Counted from the first letter of the stretch, positions 26,157-35,590 are shown. The stretch: 64,000 nt of DNA from Bacteroidota bacterium (GCA_029557895.1 JAKQHT010000021.1:1-64000); one strand, 5' to 3'. Translations and numbers: made by a program. Notes: generated by a model not told the origin, from the sequence alone.

Positions 26157-26213
26157 AAGTATGATATGGCAAATATATAAATTCATATTAATTATATCTA
26201 TTTAGTATGAAAT
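26157..26213 (-). promoter_or_regulatory. Promoter of the TonB-TSUP operon with two direct-repeat boxes
   Basis: On the minus strand TATATTTG (26177-26170) is a perfect -7 box, about 35 bases before the receptor start. It is bracketed by two copies of a related box on the plus strand, AAGTATGATAT (26157-26167) and TAGTATGAAAT (26203-26213), whose starts are 46 bases apart. These are candidate binding sites for the Rrf2 regulator encoded just upstream. Confidence 0.5.
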
Positions 26214-26226
26214 AAAATCAAAAAAA

Positions 26227-26637
26227 TTATTTTTGAGAAAGGCCGACGATGTTTTCGTTCAGTATCGGAAGCATTTCGTTGCGGAGCTCATTGAACAATT
26301 TCCTGATGTGGCAGGTGGACTCGTCGGTACATTCGATGCATTTTTCATAAAAATTCTCGGACACGCAAGGTATCAAGGCGATTGGGCCGTCTACGATGCG
26401 CATCACATCGGCGACGGTAATCAGCTCTGGATCTTTGAGGAATTTGTACCCGCCTTCGGCGCCACGCTCGCTGCTGATAAGTTTGTTTTGCCGCAATTCC
26501 CTTAAAATGTTTTCCAAAAACTTGTAAGGGATGCGCTCCTCCTGCGAGATGGTCTTTGCCGAAATGGGCATGGCATCACGGTTTTTCTGCAAATAGAGCA
26601 GTGCTTTGATGGCGTACTTGGCACGTTTGGATAGCAT
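26227..26637 (-). CDS. Rrf2-family transcriptional regulator with four cysteines
   Basis: This 136-residue winged-helix regulator has the N-terminal Rrf2 signature (MLSKRAKYAIKALLYL) and the recognition helix and wing around residues 28-65. The C-terminal part has Cys91, Cys100, Cys103 and Cys109, a C-x8-C-x2-C-x5-C pattern resembling the cluster-binding region of IscR and NsrR. It could therefore sense Fe-S status, nitric oxide or sulfur. Rrf2 members control cysteine and sulfur genes in many bacteria. It is immediately upstream of the TonB-TSUP-peroxiredoxin operon, with 92 bases between that carry the promoter and repeat boxes, so the operon is its likely target. Confidence 0.9.
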   Translation of the reverse strand: MLSKRAKYAIKALLYLQKNRDAMPISAKTISQEERIPYKFLENILRELRQNKLISSERGAEGGYKFLKDPELITVADVMRIVDGPIALIPCVSENFYEKCIECTDESTCHIRKLFNELRNEMLPILNENIVGLSQK

Positions 26638-26682
26638 GGTTGTAATCTTACAGTGCTAAATTCGTGTTTTTAATCCTTATAA

Positions 26683-27921
26683 TCAAAAGGTTTTTTTCAA
26701 TTGCTGTATTCTTTGCAACAAAGTAGGGTGGGAGTAATGTGCCCAGACATAGGCAGGGTGTGGCGTGAGGTTGCTTAAGCTGTTCTTTGAAAGTTTCTTT
26801 AAAGATGAAATCAAAGGTGAGGCAGCGTATGTTTTTTTGGCATAGGCGTCTGCTTGGTATTCAAATTTTCTGGAAAAATGGTTCATGACAAATCCGGTAA
26901 TCTCCGAAATGGGAGCATAAAGCAAGCCAAATGCAACCAGCCCTACGTGAAAACTCGGAATCTCCACTCCGATGGCTTGCGATAACAACGGATTAGAAAT
27001 GAAAAGGGACAGTATATAGAGCGTCAATCCTGTCAAAAGTATTGAGGCTACAAGATTGAAAATTACATGGTGTTTTTTGTAATGTCCCACTTCATGTGCC
27101 AAGACCGCAACAATTTCTTCTTCAGCCAGATCGTTTACCAAAGTGTCGTACAGCGTGATACGTTTTTCACTGCCAAAACCAGAAAAATAGGCATTTGCCT
27201 TGGTACTTCGTTTTGAACCGTCGATGACAAAAATTTTATCAATATGAAAACCGACAGACTGTGCATAATCTGATATTTTTTCTCGCAAACTGCCTGCCGC
27301 CAGAGGTGTTTGTTTGTTAAAAACAGGGACAATTAATCTGGCATAAAATAAATTCAAAAAAACCGTAAATGCAGTCACAATCCCCCAGGCGTAGAGCCAA
27401 AAATGACTGCCTGAAATACCGTAAAACCAAATGATAAGTGCCAGGATGCCGCCACCCACCACAGCCATCATCAACAATCCTTTTACCTTGTCCATCCAAA
27501 ATATAACTTTGGTGGTTTTGTTAAAGCCAAAGCGCGTTTCTATAACAAAGGTGTTGTAGTAAGCAAAAGGGGTGGAAACGATGTCGCTTCCCAACATAAT
27601 GATGCCGAAAAAAATCAATGCGACAACTATGGGGTTTTCACTAAAATTCCGTGCGATATTATCAACAAATTCAAATCCGTCGAAGATCAAAAAACCTAGG
27701 GTCAAAACGATGGAAAAGGTTGAGGTAAGTAACCCGAACCTGTATTTTGTAGCCTTGTAGGCTTGCGATTTTTTGTAGTCGTTTTCATCATAGACATCGT
27801 GCAGGTCAGCAGGGATGGGGTCGTTAAAGTGTTTGGCATTGAGCCTGTCGATCAGTTTTTCGACAATGAAGTCGATGATGATTATAGCGATGATGATGTA
27901 GAATAAACTTTGTGAGTTCAT
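26683..27921 (-). CDS. M48-family (Ste24-type) membrane zinc metalloprotease
   Basis: This membrane protease has 412 residues. The zinc motif HEVGH spans residues 276-280 and the third ligand is expected in the downstream FEYQADAYA. Several hydrophobic helices occupy the N-terminal 190 residues and two more follow the active site, as in CAAX protease Ste24/HtpX relatives. Such enzymes act in quality control of membrane proteins; no prenyl substrates exist in bacteria. It starts 11 bases after the RNA methyltransferase stop and ends 45 bases before the Rrf2 gene, suggesting a short operon. Confidence 0.9.
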   Translation of the reverse strand: MNSQSLFYIIIAIIIIDFIVEKLIDRLNAKHFNDPIPADLHDVYDENDYKKSQAYKATKYRFGLLTSTFSIVLTLGFLIFDGFEFVDNIARNFSENPIVVALIFFGIIMLGSDIVSTPFAYYNTFVIETRFGFNKTTKVIFWMDKVKGLLMMAVVGGGILALIIWFYGISGSHFWLYAWGIVTAFTVFLNLFYARLIVPVFNKQTPLAAGSLREKISDYAQSVGFHIDKIFVIDGSKRSTKANAYFSGFGSEKRITLYDTLVNDLAEEEIVAVLAHEVGHYKKHHVIFNLVASILLTGLTLYILSLFISNPLLSQAIGVEIPSFHVGLVAFGLLYAPISEITGFVMNHFSRKFEYQADAYAKKTYAASPLISSLKKLSKNSLSNLTPHPAYVWAHYSHPTLLQRIQQLKKTF

Positions 27922-27932
27922 AGATTCTATTT

Positions 27933-28724
27933 TTATCTAAAATCCCGTTGTCTTTTTGCTTCAAAAATAAGGATCCCGGCAGCAACCGACACGTTCATAG
28001 AATCAATTTCGCCTTGCATTGGGATAAGTATGTTCTGTGATGAATGTTGTAGCCATTCATCGCTCAAGCCGGTCGCTTCGGTACCGACGACTATGGCGGT
28101 AGCGCTTGTGAAATCCTGCCTGTGGTATGGTGAAGATGCTTGTAATGCGGCACAATAAATGTTGATGCCGTGCTGTTTTAAAAAAGCGATGATCTCTGAT
28201 GTTGTCCCCATTGCAATTTGGTTGGTAAACACGCATCCCACGCTCCCCCGGATGATGTTGGGGTTGTACAGATCCGTTTTTGGATTTGCGATGATAACGG
28301 CATCCACATGTGCAGCATCGGCTGTTCGGAGCAATGCGCCAATGTTGCCCGGTTTTTCGGGAGCTTCAGCTACCAACACTAAAGGGTTTTCTGACCGAAA
28401 TAAGATGTCATTCAAATCATGCGATTTGCTTTTTGCAACCGCCAGGACTCCTTCTGTAGTGTCTCGGTACGCCAATTTTTGATACACTTCTTTCGAAATC
28501 TGTAACGTGTTTTTTGCTGTTAAGTAATCGATTTTGTTTTCATTAAAAAGTTCTGGACAAAATAATATGGATTCCAGATGGTAATTTGCTTTTAGAGCCA
28601 ATTGCAGTTCCCGATGGCCTTCGATGAGAAAACGTCCCGATTTCTTTCGCTCGCGAGATTTTTCCTTGAGCTGAAAGAGTTCCTTGATGTAGGGATTTTT
28701 TGGGCTGTTTATTTCTTTGTCCAT
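27933..28724 (-). CDS. TrmH/SpoU-family RNA methyltransferase
   Basis: This SPOUT-class 2-prime-O-methyltransferase of 263 residues acts on tRNA or rRNA. The N-terminal substrate-binding domain ends near residue 110. The knot domain carries NIGALLRTADAAHVD (motif 1), VVGTEATGLSDEW (motif 2) and IPMQGEIDSMNVSVAAGI (motif 3), where the Asn and Ser-Met-Asn residues bind S-adenosylmethionine. The target base cannot be told from the sequence. It is divergent from the lipoprotein gene at 28805, with promoter boxes for both in the 80 bases between. Confidence 0.9.
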   Translation of the reverse strand: MDKEINSPKNPYIKELFQLKEKSRERKKSGRFLIEGHRELQLALKANYHLESILFCPELFNENKIDYLTAKNTLQISKEVYQKLAYRDTTEGVLAVAKSKSHDLNDILFRSENPLVLVAEAPEKPGNIGALLRTADAAHVDAVIIANPKTDLYNPNIIRGSVGCVFTNQIAMGTTSEIIAFLKQHGINIYCAALQASSPYHRQDFTSATAIVVGTEATGLSDEWLQHSSQNILIPMQGEIDSMNVSVAAGILIFEAKRQRDFR

Positions 28725-28731
28725 GTCAAGG

Positions 28732-28739
28732 CAAAATTA
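28732..28739 (-). promoter_or_regulatory. -7 promoter box of the RNA methyltransferase gene
   Basis: The minus strand reads TAATTTTG, a full TAnnTTTG match, only seven bases from the ATG. A transcript starting at the usual distance would have almost no leader. Confidence 0.55.
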
Positions 28740-28761
28740 TGCTATTTTGTTGAAAACATCG

Positions 28762-28769
28762 TAAATTTG
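28762..28769 (+). promoter_or_regulatory. -7 promoter box of the lipoprotein gene
   Basis: TAAATTTG is a full match, 35 bases before the start codon at 28805. Confidence 0.55.
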
Positions 28770-28804
28770 ATGTTTGTAACTAAAGATTTCAAAATCGATC
28801 TGTA

Positions 28805-29599
28805 ATGAAAAAAACCACATTGCTGCTTTTATTTATAATCACAATCGCGTCATGTAAAGATAAGGCAGGAACAAACGCTACGATTGAACCCCAATCCAAC
28901 GGTCATGTAACAAAACCCCGTTACCCTGATAATTTGGTAAAAGTGTTTGGTGCCCACGGAGGTCTCGATACATGGAAAGCAATGAGGTCGCTCGAATTTT
29001 CGATCGAAAGGCCCGATGGGTTTGAAATCACGACAACCGACCTCAAAGAACGTTATGCGCTTGTGGAAATGCCTGGCAGGACCATTGGTTTTGATGGTGA
29101 ATCGGTCTGGATGAGTAGCAACAAAAACACCGAATTTGAAGACGATCCCAGGTTTTATTACAATGCAATGTTCTACCGATATGCTATGCCGTTTGTGTTG
29201 GCCGATGGAGGAATCAACTATGAAGATGCCAAACCTTTAACGTTCCAAGACACCAGTTATCCGGGAATCAAAATATCTTTTAATCACGAGATTGGAAATT
29301 CGCCAATGGATGAATACGTGTTGTATTACGACAAGGATACGTTCCAAATGGTTTGGTTGGGATATACCGCTACTTTGGGGCAAAACCAGAAAAACAATGA
29401 CTGGCATTTTATAAAATATGTTGCTTGGCAAGAGGTTGAGGGCTTGTTGCTTCCCGAAGCCATCAACTTATATAATGTAGAAAACAATCTGCCCACAACC
29501 GTAAAAGACAGCTTGACGTTTTCCCATATGAGCCTTTCTACTGACAGGATGGCTTTGCGTATGTACATGATGCCCGACGGAGCGGAGGTGGTTCAATAA
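28805..29599 (+). CDS. Hypothetical lipoprotein (DUF6503-like)
   Basis: This 264-residue protein has a lipoprotein signal peptide: a hydrophobic run and the lipobox IASC with Cys17, so it is probably anchored in a membrane. The mature part is rich in beta-type alternation and aromatic residues (AHGGLDTWKAMRSLEFSIERPDG, FYYNAMFYRYAMPFVLADGG, YYDKDTFQMVWLGY). It resembles a flavobacterial family of unknown function that I recall as DUF6503; the name is from memory and moderate in certainty. It stands alone, convergent with the amidohydrolase gene. Confidence 0.75.
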   Translation: MKKTTLLLLFIITIASCKDKAGTNATIEPQSNGHVTKPRYPDNLVKVFGAHGGLDTWKAMRSLEFSIERPDGFEITTTDLKERYALVEMPGRTIGFDGESVWMSSNKNTEFEDDPRFYYNAMFYRYAMPFVLADGGINYEDAKPLTFQDTSYPGIKISFNHEIGNSPMDEYVLYYDKDTFQMVWLGYTATLGQNQKNNDWHFIKYVAWQEVEGLLLPEAINLYNVENNLPTTVKDSLTFSHMSLSTDRMALRMYMMPDGAEVVQ

Positions 29600-29686
29600 A
29601 AGCTTAAGCGTTTATTCCAAAAACTCTGCACAGTCCCTGTGTGGCAAGCAGATGTTGGTTTGTGCAAAATTTGAGATTATGCAAAC

Positions 29687-30994
29687 CTACTGTTGTGTTT
29701 TGTACTTTTCTTCATATCGATGCCAAAGTTCCGTTTGGTGGGTTTCGAGGCTTATCGATCTGCCATCGATAAACGCATGTGTCAATTGATTGGTTTTCAT
29801 GTCCAAAGCATCGCCTTCGCTGATGAAAAGTGTGGCGCTTTTGCCGGTTTCCAAAGTACCATAATCTTTATCAATACCTAATATTTTAGCGGCATTGGAG
29901 GTTATCAATTGCAAGGCTTGTTCTTTCGTAAGGCCGTGTGCTACCGTTGTTCCTGCATAAAAGGGTAGATTTCTGGCATTCATGCGTTCCATGTCGCCGC
30001 TGTTTTCAAGTGCAACCAAAACTCCCGCATCAACCAGAAGTTTGGCCCTTTTGTAAGGCAAATCATAATCATCGTCATCGCCATCGGGCAAAGAATGAAC
30101 CCGTGCCAGCAATACTGGTACATCATTTTGCTTAAGGAGTTCGGTTACTTTGTGAGCCTCTTCGCCACCCACGATGACCATGGATTTTACTTGGTTGTCT
30201 TTTGCAAATCCAATGGCATCAGCAATGCCCTTTTCGTCATTTACGTGGATGTATAGTTTTTTGGTGCCATCAAACAATCCTTTGGTGGCATTGTAAGTAA
30301 GATTGGTTGGCGATTGGCTGCCTTCAGAATAGGCTTTGGTGCCATTGAAGAACGAAACGATTTCGGCTATCTGTTCTTGGTAATTTGGGTTGAGTTTTAT
30401 TGATGCATCTTCTCCAAGCCACCAACGTCCTCTTGTGAAAGGGGATGGCCAATTGAGATGAATGCCGTCATCGGTTTTTACGGTTGCGTCTTCCCAGTTC
30501 CATGCATCAAACTGAACTACGGATGATGTCCCGGAAATCCGGCCGCTACGGGGTGTTATCTGTCCTAAGAGTATGCCATTGGGACGCATGGACTCTACAA
30601 TTTTTGATTCGGTATTGTAGGCAATTAGGCTTCTGACGTGGGGTATCAAGCCGCCTATCTCACTTTTGTCATCGGTGGCACGCACTGCATCTATTTCTAC
30701 CAAGCCCAAAGTTGTGTTTGGGATGATAAAACCGGGATATACATGTTTTCCCGTGGCATTGACGACCTGGACGTCACTGCTCAATCGCAACTGCACTTCA
30801 TCGGCATTGACAATATTGGCTATCTTGCCATCCGAGATGACAATGGTGCTGTTCTTTATGACCTCTCCGTTGCCGATATGTGCAACGGCACCAATTATGG
30901 CAATCGGATTTTTCTGTTTGGGTGCCGGTGTTTGTTGGCCAAAGCCTGATGTCGTACAAAATATAAGGGCCAATATTATAGTGAAATATTTCAT
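29687..30994 (-). CDS. Amidohydrolase-family protein, metal site degenerate
   Basis: This secreted protein of 435 residues has a signal peptide cut near residue 20 (GFGQ). The body has the amidohydrolase composite-domain start (PIAIIGAVAHIGNGEVIKNSTIVISDGKI). At the first metal motif the family has PGFIDxHxH. Here residues 87-98 read PGFIIPNTTLGL, so the HxH pair is absent. The C-terminal part keeps the family ending (YGTLETGKSATLFISEGD). It may be a catalytically dead partner of the larger amidohydrolase encoded just upstream (83 bases apart). The start is taken at the ATG with the signal peptide; a longer frame extends to 31045. Confidence 0.8.
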   Translation of the reverse strand: MKYFTIILALIFCTTSGFGQQTPAPKQKNPIAIIGAVAHIGNGEVIKNSTIVISDGKIANIVNADEVQLRLSSDVQVVNATGKHVYPGFIIPNTTLGLVEIDAVRATDDKSEIGGLIPHVRSLIAYNTESKIVESMRPNGILLGQITPRSGRISGTSSVVQFDAWNWEDATVKTDDGIHLNWPSPFTRGRWWLGEDASIKLNPNYQEQIAEIVSFFNGTKAYSEGSQSPTNLTYNATKGLFDGTKKLYIHVNDEKGIADAIGFAKDNQVKSMVIVGGEEAHKVTELLKQNDVPVLLARVHSLPDGDDDDYDLPYKRAKLLVDAGVLVALENSGDMERMNARNLPFYAGTTVAHGLTKEQALQLITSNAAKILGIDKDYGTLETGKSATLFISEGDALDMKTNQLTHAFIDGRSISLETHQTELWHRYEEKYKTQQ

Positions 30995-31077
30995 TTTAAA
31001 TGTTTTAATGAACTCGTATGTTCGAAAATTGATCGCTTTTTTCATGAATTGTGTTGCTGCTGACTTTGGTGTTTGAA

Positions 31078-34047
31078 TTATTCAGAATCACAGTGCAATG
31101 CCTGTTTTTCATTTTTCTTGATGGGCTGTGTTTTCAATCCTTCGTTTTTGGCCTTCAACATTTCGTTGATAAGCATGCTTCTTTCGGCTTTTTGAACTTC
31201 TTTCAACTCATTGTCCCTTTCAATGTCAAAATAAATAGCCCCTTCAATGATGGTTTTTTCTGCTTTGGCATAAATCGAAAGCGGATGATAGTTCCACAAA
31301 ACCAGATCGGCATCTTTTCCAACCTTGATACTGCCCACCCGATGGTCTATGTGCAGTAGTTTGGCGGGGTTCAGGGTTATGAATTTCAAAGCCTCTTCTT
31401 CGGTGACGCCACCATATTTGATGGTTTTTGCTGCTTCTTGGTTCAGTCGTCTGGACATTTCGGCATCATCGCTGTTGATGGCCACCGTAATGCCGGCGTG
31501 GTGCATGATGGCCGCATTGAACGGTATGGCATCGTTTACTTCGTATTTGTACGCCCACCAATCGCTAAAGGTTGAGCCACCGGCGCCGTGTGCTTTCATC
31601 TTATCGGCCAGTTTGTAACCTTCTAAAATATGCGTGAACGTGTTGATGTTAAAATTGAACTGTTCTGCGACTTTCATTAACATATTGATTTCGCTCTGTA
31701 CATAAGAATGGCAGGTAATAAAACGTTCCTTGTTGAGTATTTCCGCAAGGGTTTCCATTTCGATATCCTTCCTGTAAGGCTTGCCGCTTTTTTTGGCAGT
31801 GTCGTATTCCTTGGCTCTGGTGAAGTAGTCAATAAACATTTGTTCGACGCCCATTCTGGTTTGTGGGAAACGGTTTGTTTCCGAACTTCCCCAATTGCTC
31901 TGTTTTACGTTTTCGCCCAAAGCAAATTTGATGAATTTTGGAGCATTTTTATAGATGAGATTATCGGCATTTTCGCCCCATTTGAGTTTGATAAGAGCCG
32001 AACGCCCGCCAATGGGATTGGCCGAACCATGTAAGATTTGAACGGTGGTCACGCCGCCGGCGAGGTTTCGGTAAATGTCGATACTGGTCTCATCTATAAC
32101 GTCTTCGATGGTTACTTCAGCCGATGAATTATGTCCAGACTCGTTGATGGATGCTGCGGCAATGTGCGAATGTTCGTCAATGATTCCTGCAGTGATGTGC
32201 TTGCCGGTTGCGTCAATTGTTTTGGCAGAGTTATCTGTAAGGTTTTTCCCTATTTGTGCGATTTTCCCATTTTTGATAAGCAGGTCGGTATTTTCAAGAA
32301 TCCCATCGTTTTCGTTGGTCCAGACGGTTGCATTTTTGAACAATAGGGTTTCTTGTACGGGCAATTCCTTTAAGCCAAATGCTTTGTTGGGGTAGGTGAG
32401 TTGGCTGAATGTTTTGGTGGGTTCTTTTTTGCCATGATTGCTTTTGGTTTCTTTGTTTTCGGAAGCGGTTTGGCTATATTTTGCAATAAACGAAGTTTTG
32501 GAACCGTTTGGCAAAGTGGCTTTTCCCTTTAGGTTTTTGTGGTCATCAATATTGGCAATGATTCTTATAAATTCTTGTTTTGTGGAGTCTTGCGTTGTAA
32601 AGGCGATGTTGACCCAATTATCTGAATGAGATATTTTAGACCCTCTTGTTTTTTCGTTTGATACGATTTCGGCCTTCAATTTGTCCAGATCGCCTTTAAT
32701 GGTCATTTCGTAAGATTCATTTGCAAGCGAAAAGGGATAATGGCCACGGATGTCTTTTTTGTTGAAATCGTTGATGATGTTGCGTTGGCCTTGCACCCAG
32801 TTTTCATGGAGGATGGTTCTGGTATCAAACACATCGCCGGAGGTAATCAAAAAATTGGCATAGCAACCATTTTTTAACGAACCGATTATATTGGCTTTTC
32901 CGAGTAATTGTGCCGGAATGCTTGTCAGGGCTTCGAGAGCTTTCTCTTTGGAAAGTCCGTACTGGATGGCCTTGGCAAGATTGGTTTTAAAATCTTTGGT
33001 GTTCTTTATAGCGTGCAATGTGAGTGCAAAAGAGATGTTGTTTTCGGCCAAAACTTTTGGATTGGTCGGGTATTGGTCCCATTTCCGCATGTCTTCGAGT
33101 GATAGTTTTTCGGTCAGAAAAATATTTTCGACATCATAAGCATCCGGAAAATTGATGGGAACAACAAGTGGTGCGTTAAGAGCCTTGATTTGGTCTATGC
33201 GTTCATATTCATTGCCGCCACCCAAAATCACATATTGAATGTTGAACATATCGCCTATCTTATCGGCCCTGGCAACATTGGCCCTACTGCCTGCCTCAAA
33301 AATCTGTACTAAACTTTTGTTTCGGTTAAAGGCTTCGATCGATAGGTCTTTGGTTTCTATGTTTCCTTTTGCATACCAATTGGCATCAAGGTAGAGTTGG
33401 CGCAAAAGCGCCATGCTACCCATTAGCGATGTTGGATAAGACTGGTCGGACGTGTTGCTTTTTTTAAATGAAAAATATTGCCCGGACTTGTCGTCCAATA
33501 TCCTTGCTTCATTGCCTTGGTGTCTGTTCAGGGCAACCAATGCTCCTGTGCCACGGACTATGCCATCTTGGATGTGGGTATTTACAACGCCAAACCCAGC
33601 TTTGATAAGTTCTTCGGCTTTTTTGTCATCGAACTTAAATTTTTCGATAGCGTTGTTTTCGGGCATTACGTGGTCGTTCCAATAATAACCTGTGCGCGTC
33701 GGGTTGTATTGGCCACTGCGCCTTCCGCTTTGGCGGACCGGTTTTTCTACCCCAAAATCAGAGTAGATATCGATAAACGATGGATAGATGCTTTTTCCGG
33801 AAAGGTCTATGACAGTGGTGTTTTTAGGGATTGTAACGGCGTTTCCCGAAGATACGATTTTGCCATCCTTGATAAGTAAGGTACCATTCTCGACTATCTG
33901 GTTTGGCGACACATGGATTTTTGCATTGGTAAAAGCTGTGTAATTTGTGTTTTTGGCAATGACACCGTCGTTTTTAGGGAAATAGTCCTGGGCGCTCAGG
34001 AAGTTGATGCACAAAAATGCAACGGCAAAAAGTTTTGATTTTATCAT
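31078..34047 (-). CDS. Two-domain amidohydrolase-family protein
   Basis: This secreted protein has 989 residues with a signal peptide (cut near FLSAQ) and two amidohydrolase-type halves. In the first half the metal motif is replaced by FIDIYSDFG (91-99), so it is probably inactive. The second half has IIDEHSHIA with His626 and His628, the HxH pair, and later the SDWWAYKYEVN and INSDDAEMSRRLNQEA segments that bear further ligands, so it may be active. The family hydrolyses C-N bonds (imidazolonepropionase- and dihydroorotase-like proteins), but the substrate is unknown. It is the first gene of a two-gene unit with the smaller amidohydrolase. Confidence 0.85.
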   Translation of the reverse strand: MIKSKLFAVAFLCINFLSAQDYFPKNDGVIAKNTNYTAFTNAKIHVSPNQIVENGTLLIKDGKIVSSGNAVTIPKNTTVIDLSGKSIYPSFIDIYSDFGVEKPVRQSGRRSGQYNPTRTGYYWNDHVMPENNAIEKFKFDDKKAEELIKAGFGVVNTHIQDGIVRGTGALVALNRHQGNEARILDDKSGQYFSFKKSNTSDQSYPTSLMGSMALLRQLYLDANWYAKGNIETKDLSIEAFNRNKSLVQIFEAGSRANVARADKIGDMFNIQYVILGGGNEYERIDQIKALNAPLVVPINFPDAYDVENIFLTEKLSLEDMRKWDQYPTNPKVLAENNISFALTLHAIKNTKDFKTNLAKAIQYGLSKEKALEALTSIPAQLLGKANIIGSLKNGCYANFLITSGDVFDTRTILHENWVQGQRNIINDFNKKDIRGHYPFSLANESYEMTIKGDLDKLKAEIVSNEKTRGSKISHSDNWVNIAFTTQDSTKQEFIRIIANIDDHKNLKGKATLPNGSKTSFIAKYSQTASENKETKSNHGKKEPTKTFSQLTYPNKAFGLKELPVQETLLFKNATVWTNENDGILENTDLLIKNGKIAQIGKNLTDNSAKTIDATGKHITAGIIDEHSHIAAASINESGHNSSAEVTIEDVIDETSIDIYRNLAGGVTTVQILHGSANPIGGRSALIKLKWGENADNLIYKNAPKFIKFALGENVKQSNWGSSETNRFPQTRMGVEQMFIDYFTRAKEYDTAKKSGKPYRKDIEMETLAEILNKERFITCHSYVQSEINMLMKVAEQFNFNINTFTHILEGYKLADKMKAHGAGGSTFSDWWAYKYEVNDAIPFNAAIMHHAGITVAINSDDAEMSRRLNQEAAKTIKYGGVTEEEALKFITLNPAKLLHIDHRVGSIKVGKDADLVLWNYHPLSIYAKAEKTIIEGAIYFDIERDNELKEVQKAERSMLINEMLKAKNEGLKTQPIKKNEKQALHCDSE

Positions 34048-34510
34048 TGATGTTTTTTTGGTTGGATTCGAATGTTACCAAATATATAAAATAATATTGG
34101 TAGATTTTCTGTAATGGTTTTTTTGTCTTGTTTAAGTGCATTTGATATATTTTTCATTTTGTACTATTGGGCAAAATGGGACTGACAAAAATGGGTGTAT
34201 AGCAATAAGATCAGATAATTTTTGAACAAGGTATTTCATAATGCTTTACTGTTCAAAACCCGTAGTGCATTATGTTTTTGGCCACAAATGCACAGATTTT
34301 GATTAAATGAAAAAAAATCAAGCCATAGCACAGGGTTAAACGAATGTTTTGCATGCAATATAACCGTGAAATTATTGTATGTAATACATGTACCTGTGTA
34401 TAAGTAGGCAAGCTTAATAATTCGATTATCAATAATTTGTGTTTTAATAGATAATGCAATGTTGGCGGTGCAAAATGATTTATTCAAAAAAAAACCATAC
34501 GCCCAAATAA
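34048..34510. other. 463-base gap with no recognised gene
   Basis: Apart from the promoter box at 34079-34086 nothing convincing is visible. Short frames occur around 34236-34487 on the minus strand but show neither family features nor a start context. Confidence 0.6.
34079..34086 (-). promoter_or_regulatory. -7 promoter box of the amidohydrolase operon
   Basis: The minus strand reads TATATTTG, a full match, ending 31 bases before the start codon of the 989-residue protein. Confidence 0.55.
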
Positions 34511-35578
34511 TTATAAAGGATGGTTTTTGTGATAATTGACCAGAAGAGCCACGACATAGCTATAACTTTCGATCCCTGCAGCTTGGTTGTTGGCTTTCAG
34601 GAAACCGTTATAAGTGCCTTTAAAGACTACCTCCAGAGGATTTTGGTAAGCTTTCCAGAACGCTCGGGCTTCTTCGTAGTTTTTCAAAATACCGGGATTG
34701 ATGGTCTTTAGAATTTCATCGTACTGTTTTGGGCTTCGCGAATACAGGTCACCGAGACAATGGGCCAAGGCAAAAGTATATCCCGAATACTGAAAATAAG
34801 CGTCCTTGTGGTGCATGGCCGCCATGCTTCCGATAAAGTTGGCTTCGTTTTCGGCAGCAAAACCCAATTGATGAGCCATTTCGTGAGCACTGGTGGTCGG
34901 GTATTTATATTCCGGGATCAGGCCGTCTATTTGGGCTTCGTTCGTGAAAGGATTCAGGTAGCCGCTAAAACCCATATAGGTAAGCGGCAGACTGTATATG
35001 GACCGTTTTAAGCTCACAGGGTGATAATTCAAATCGGGAAAAATTTTTGCCAGTTCGTCATAACCTTCGGGAGTTTTTGCCAGCAGTTCCCGTTTTGTGA
35101 ACGGCATTGTCACTTTTGTCGAATCGTTTGGTGCAATACCATGGTGGATTTCATTGGATTTCACGATCAATTGTTTTGTGAACCCCAACAATTCTTCCGT
35201 GGTATATTCGTTTTCGATGCCAAAAGACTTGTGCAAGGGCAAACGGTAATAATTAAATGCCCAGAACAGATGAAACGCAAAATAACCAATTGATAATGTG
35301 CAAAGCACCTCCAAAACCCAGTTTGTGGTATCTGTGATGATTCTTTTTCTGTTGAGGTATAGCCATCTCAAAATGTAAATAATCGCTATTGTGTACAAAA
35401 TATCCCCCACTGAAAATGGTATCCATCCAAAAGTATAATGCGATAATTTTGAGATAAAACGATAAAGGCCATTACTGTAATAACGTTCCACAAACTCCGG
35501 AAACAGGGCAAGGACTTTAACCAGCCCGATTTGCGGGATGATAGAGAGTGCCAAAAACAGTTTTGCGTGTTTTCCCAT
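34511..35578 (-). CDS. DUF3810 putative membrane metalloprotease
   Basis: This 355-residue protein has three hydrophobic segments in the first 115 residues (around 8-25, 48-66 and 85-105) and a soluble C-terminal domain. The zinc-protease motif HEMAH with a downstream ENEAN (TSAHEMAHQLGFAAENEANF) is intact, so it is probably a metallopeptidase, although DUF3810 has no characterised member I know of. The ATG at 35578 is used because a -7 box at 35590-35583 falls inside the longer frame that begins at 35602. It is divergent from pepD. Confidence 0.8.
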   Translation of the reverse strand: MGKHAKLFLALSIIPQIGLVKVLALFPEFVERYYSNGLYRFISKLSHYTFGWIPFSVGDILYTIAIIYILRWLYLNRKRIITDTTNWVLEVLCTLSIGYFAFHLFWAFNYYRLPLHKSFGIENEYTTEELLGFTKQLIVKSNEIHHGIAPNDSTKVTMPFTKRELLAKTPEGYDELAKIFPDLNYHPVSLKRSIYSLPLTYMGFSGYLNPFTNEAQIDGLIPEYKYPTTSAHEMAHQLGFAAENEANFIGSMAAMHHKDAYFQYSGYTFALAHCLGDLYSRSPKQYDEILKTINPGILKNYEEARAFWKAYQNPLEVVFKGTYNGFLKANNQAAGIESYSYVVALLVNYHKNHPL

Positions 35579-35582
35579 GATC

Positions 35583-35590
35583 CAAAAATA
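35583..35590 (-). promoter_or_regulatory. -7 promoter box of the DUF3810 gene
   Basis: The minus strand reads TATTTTTG, four bases before the chosen ATG. The implied mRNA has essentially no 5-prime leader. Confidence 0.5.

Noticed and set aside
34236-34487. An 83-codon minus-strand frame in the gap after the amidohydrolase gene
   Set aside because: It has unusual composition, no motif and no promoter context.
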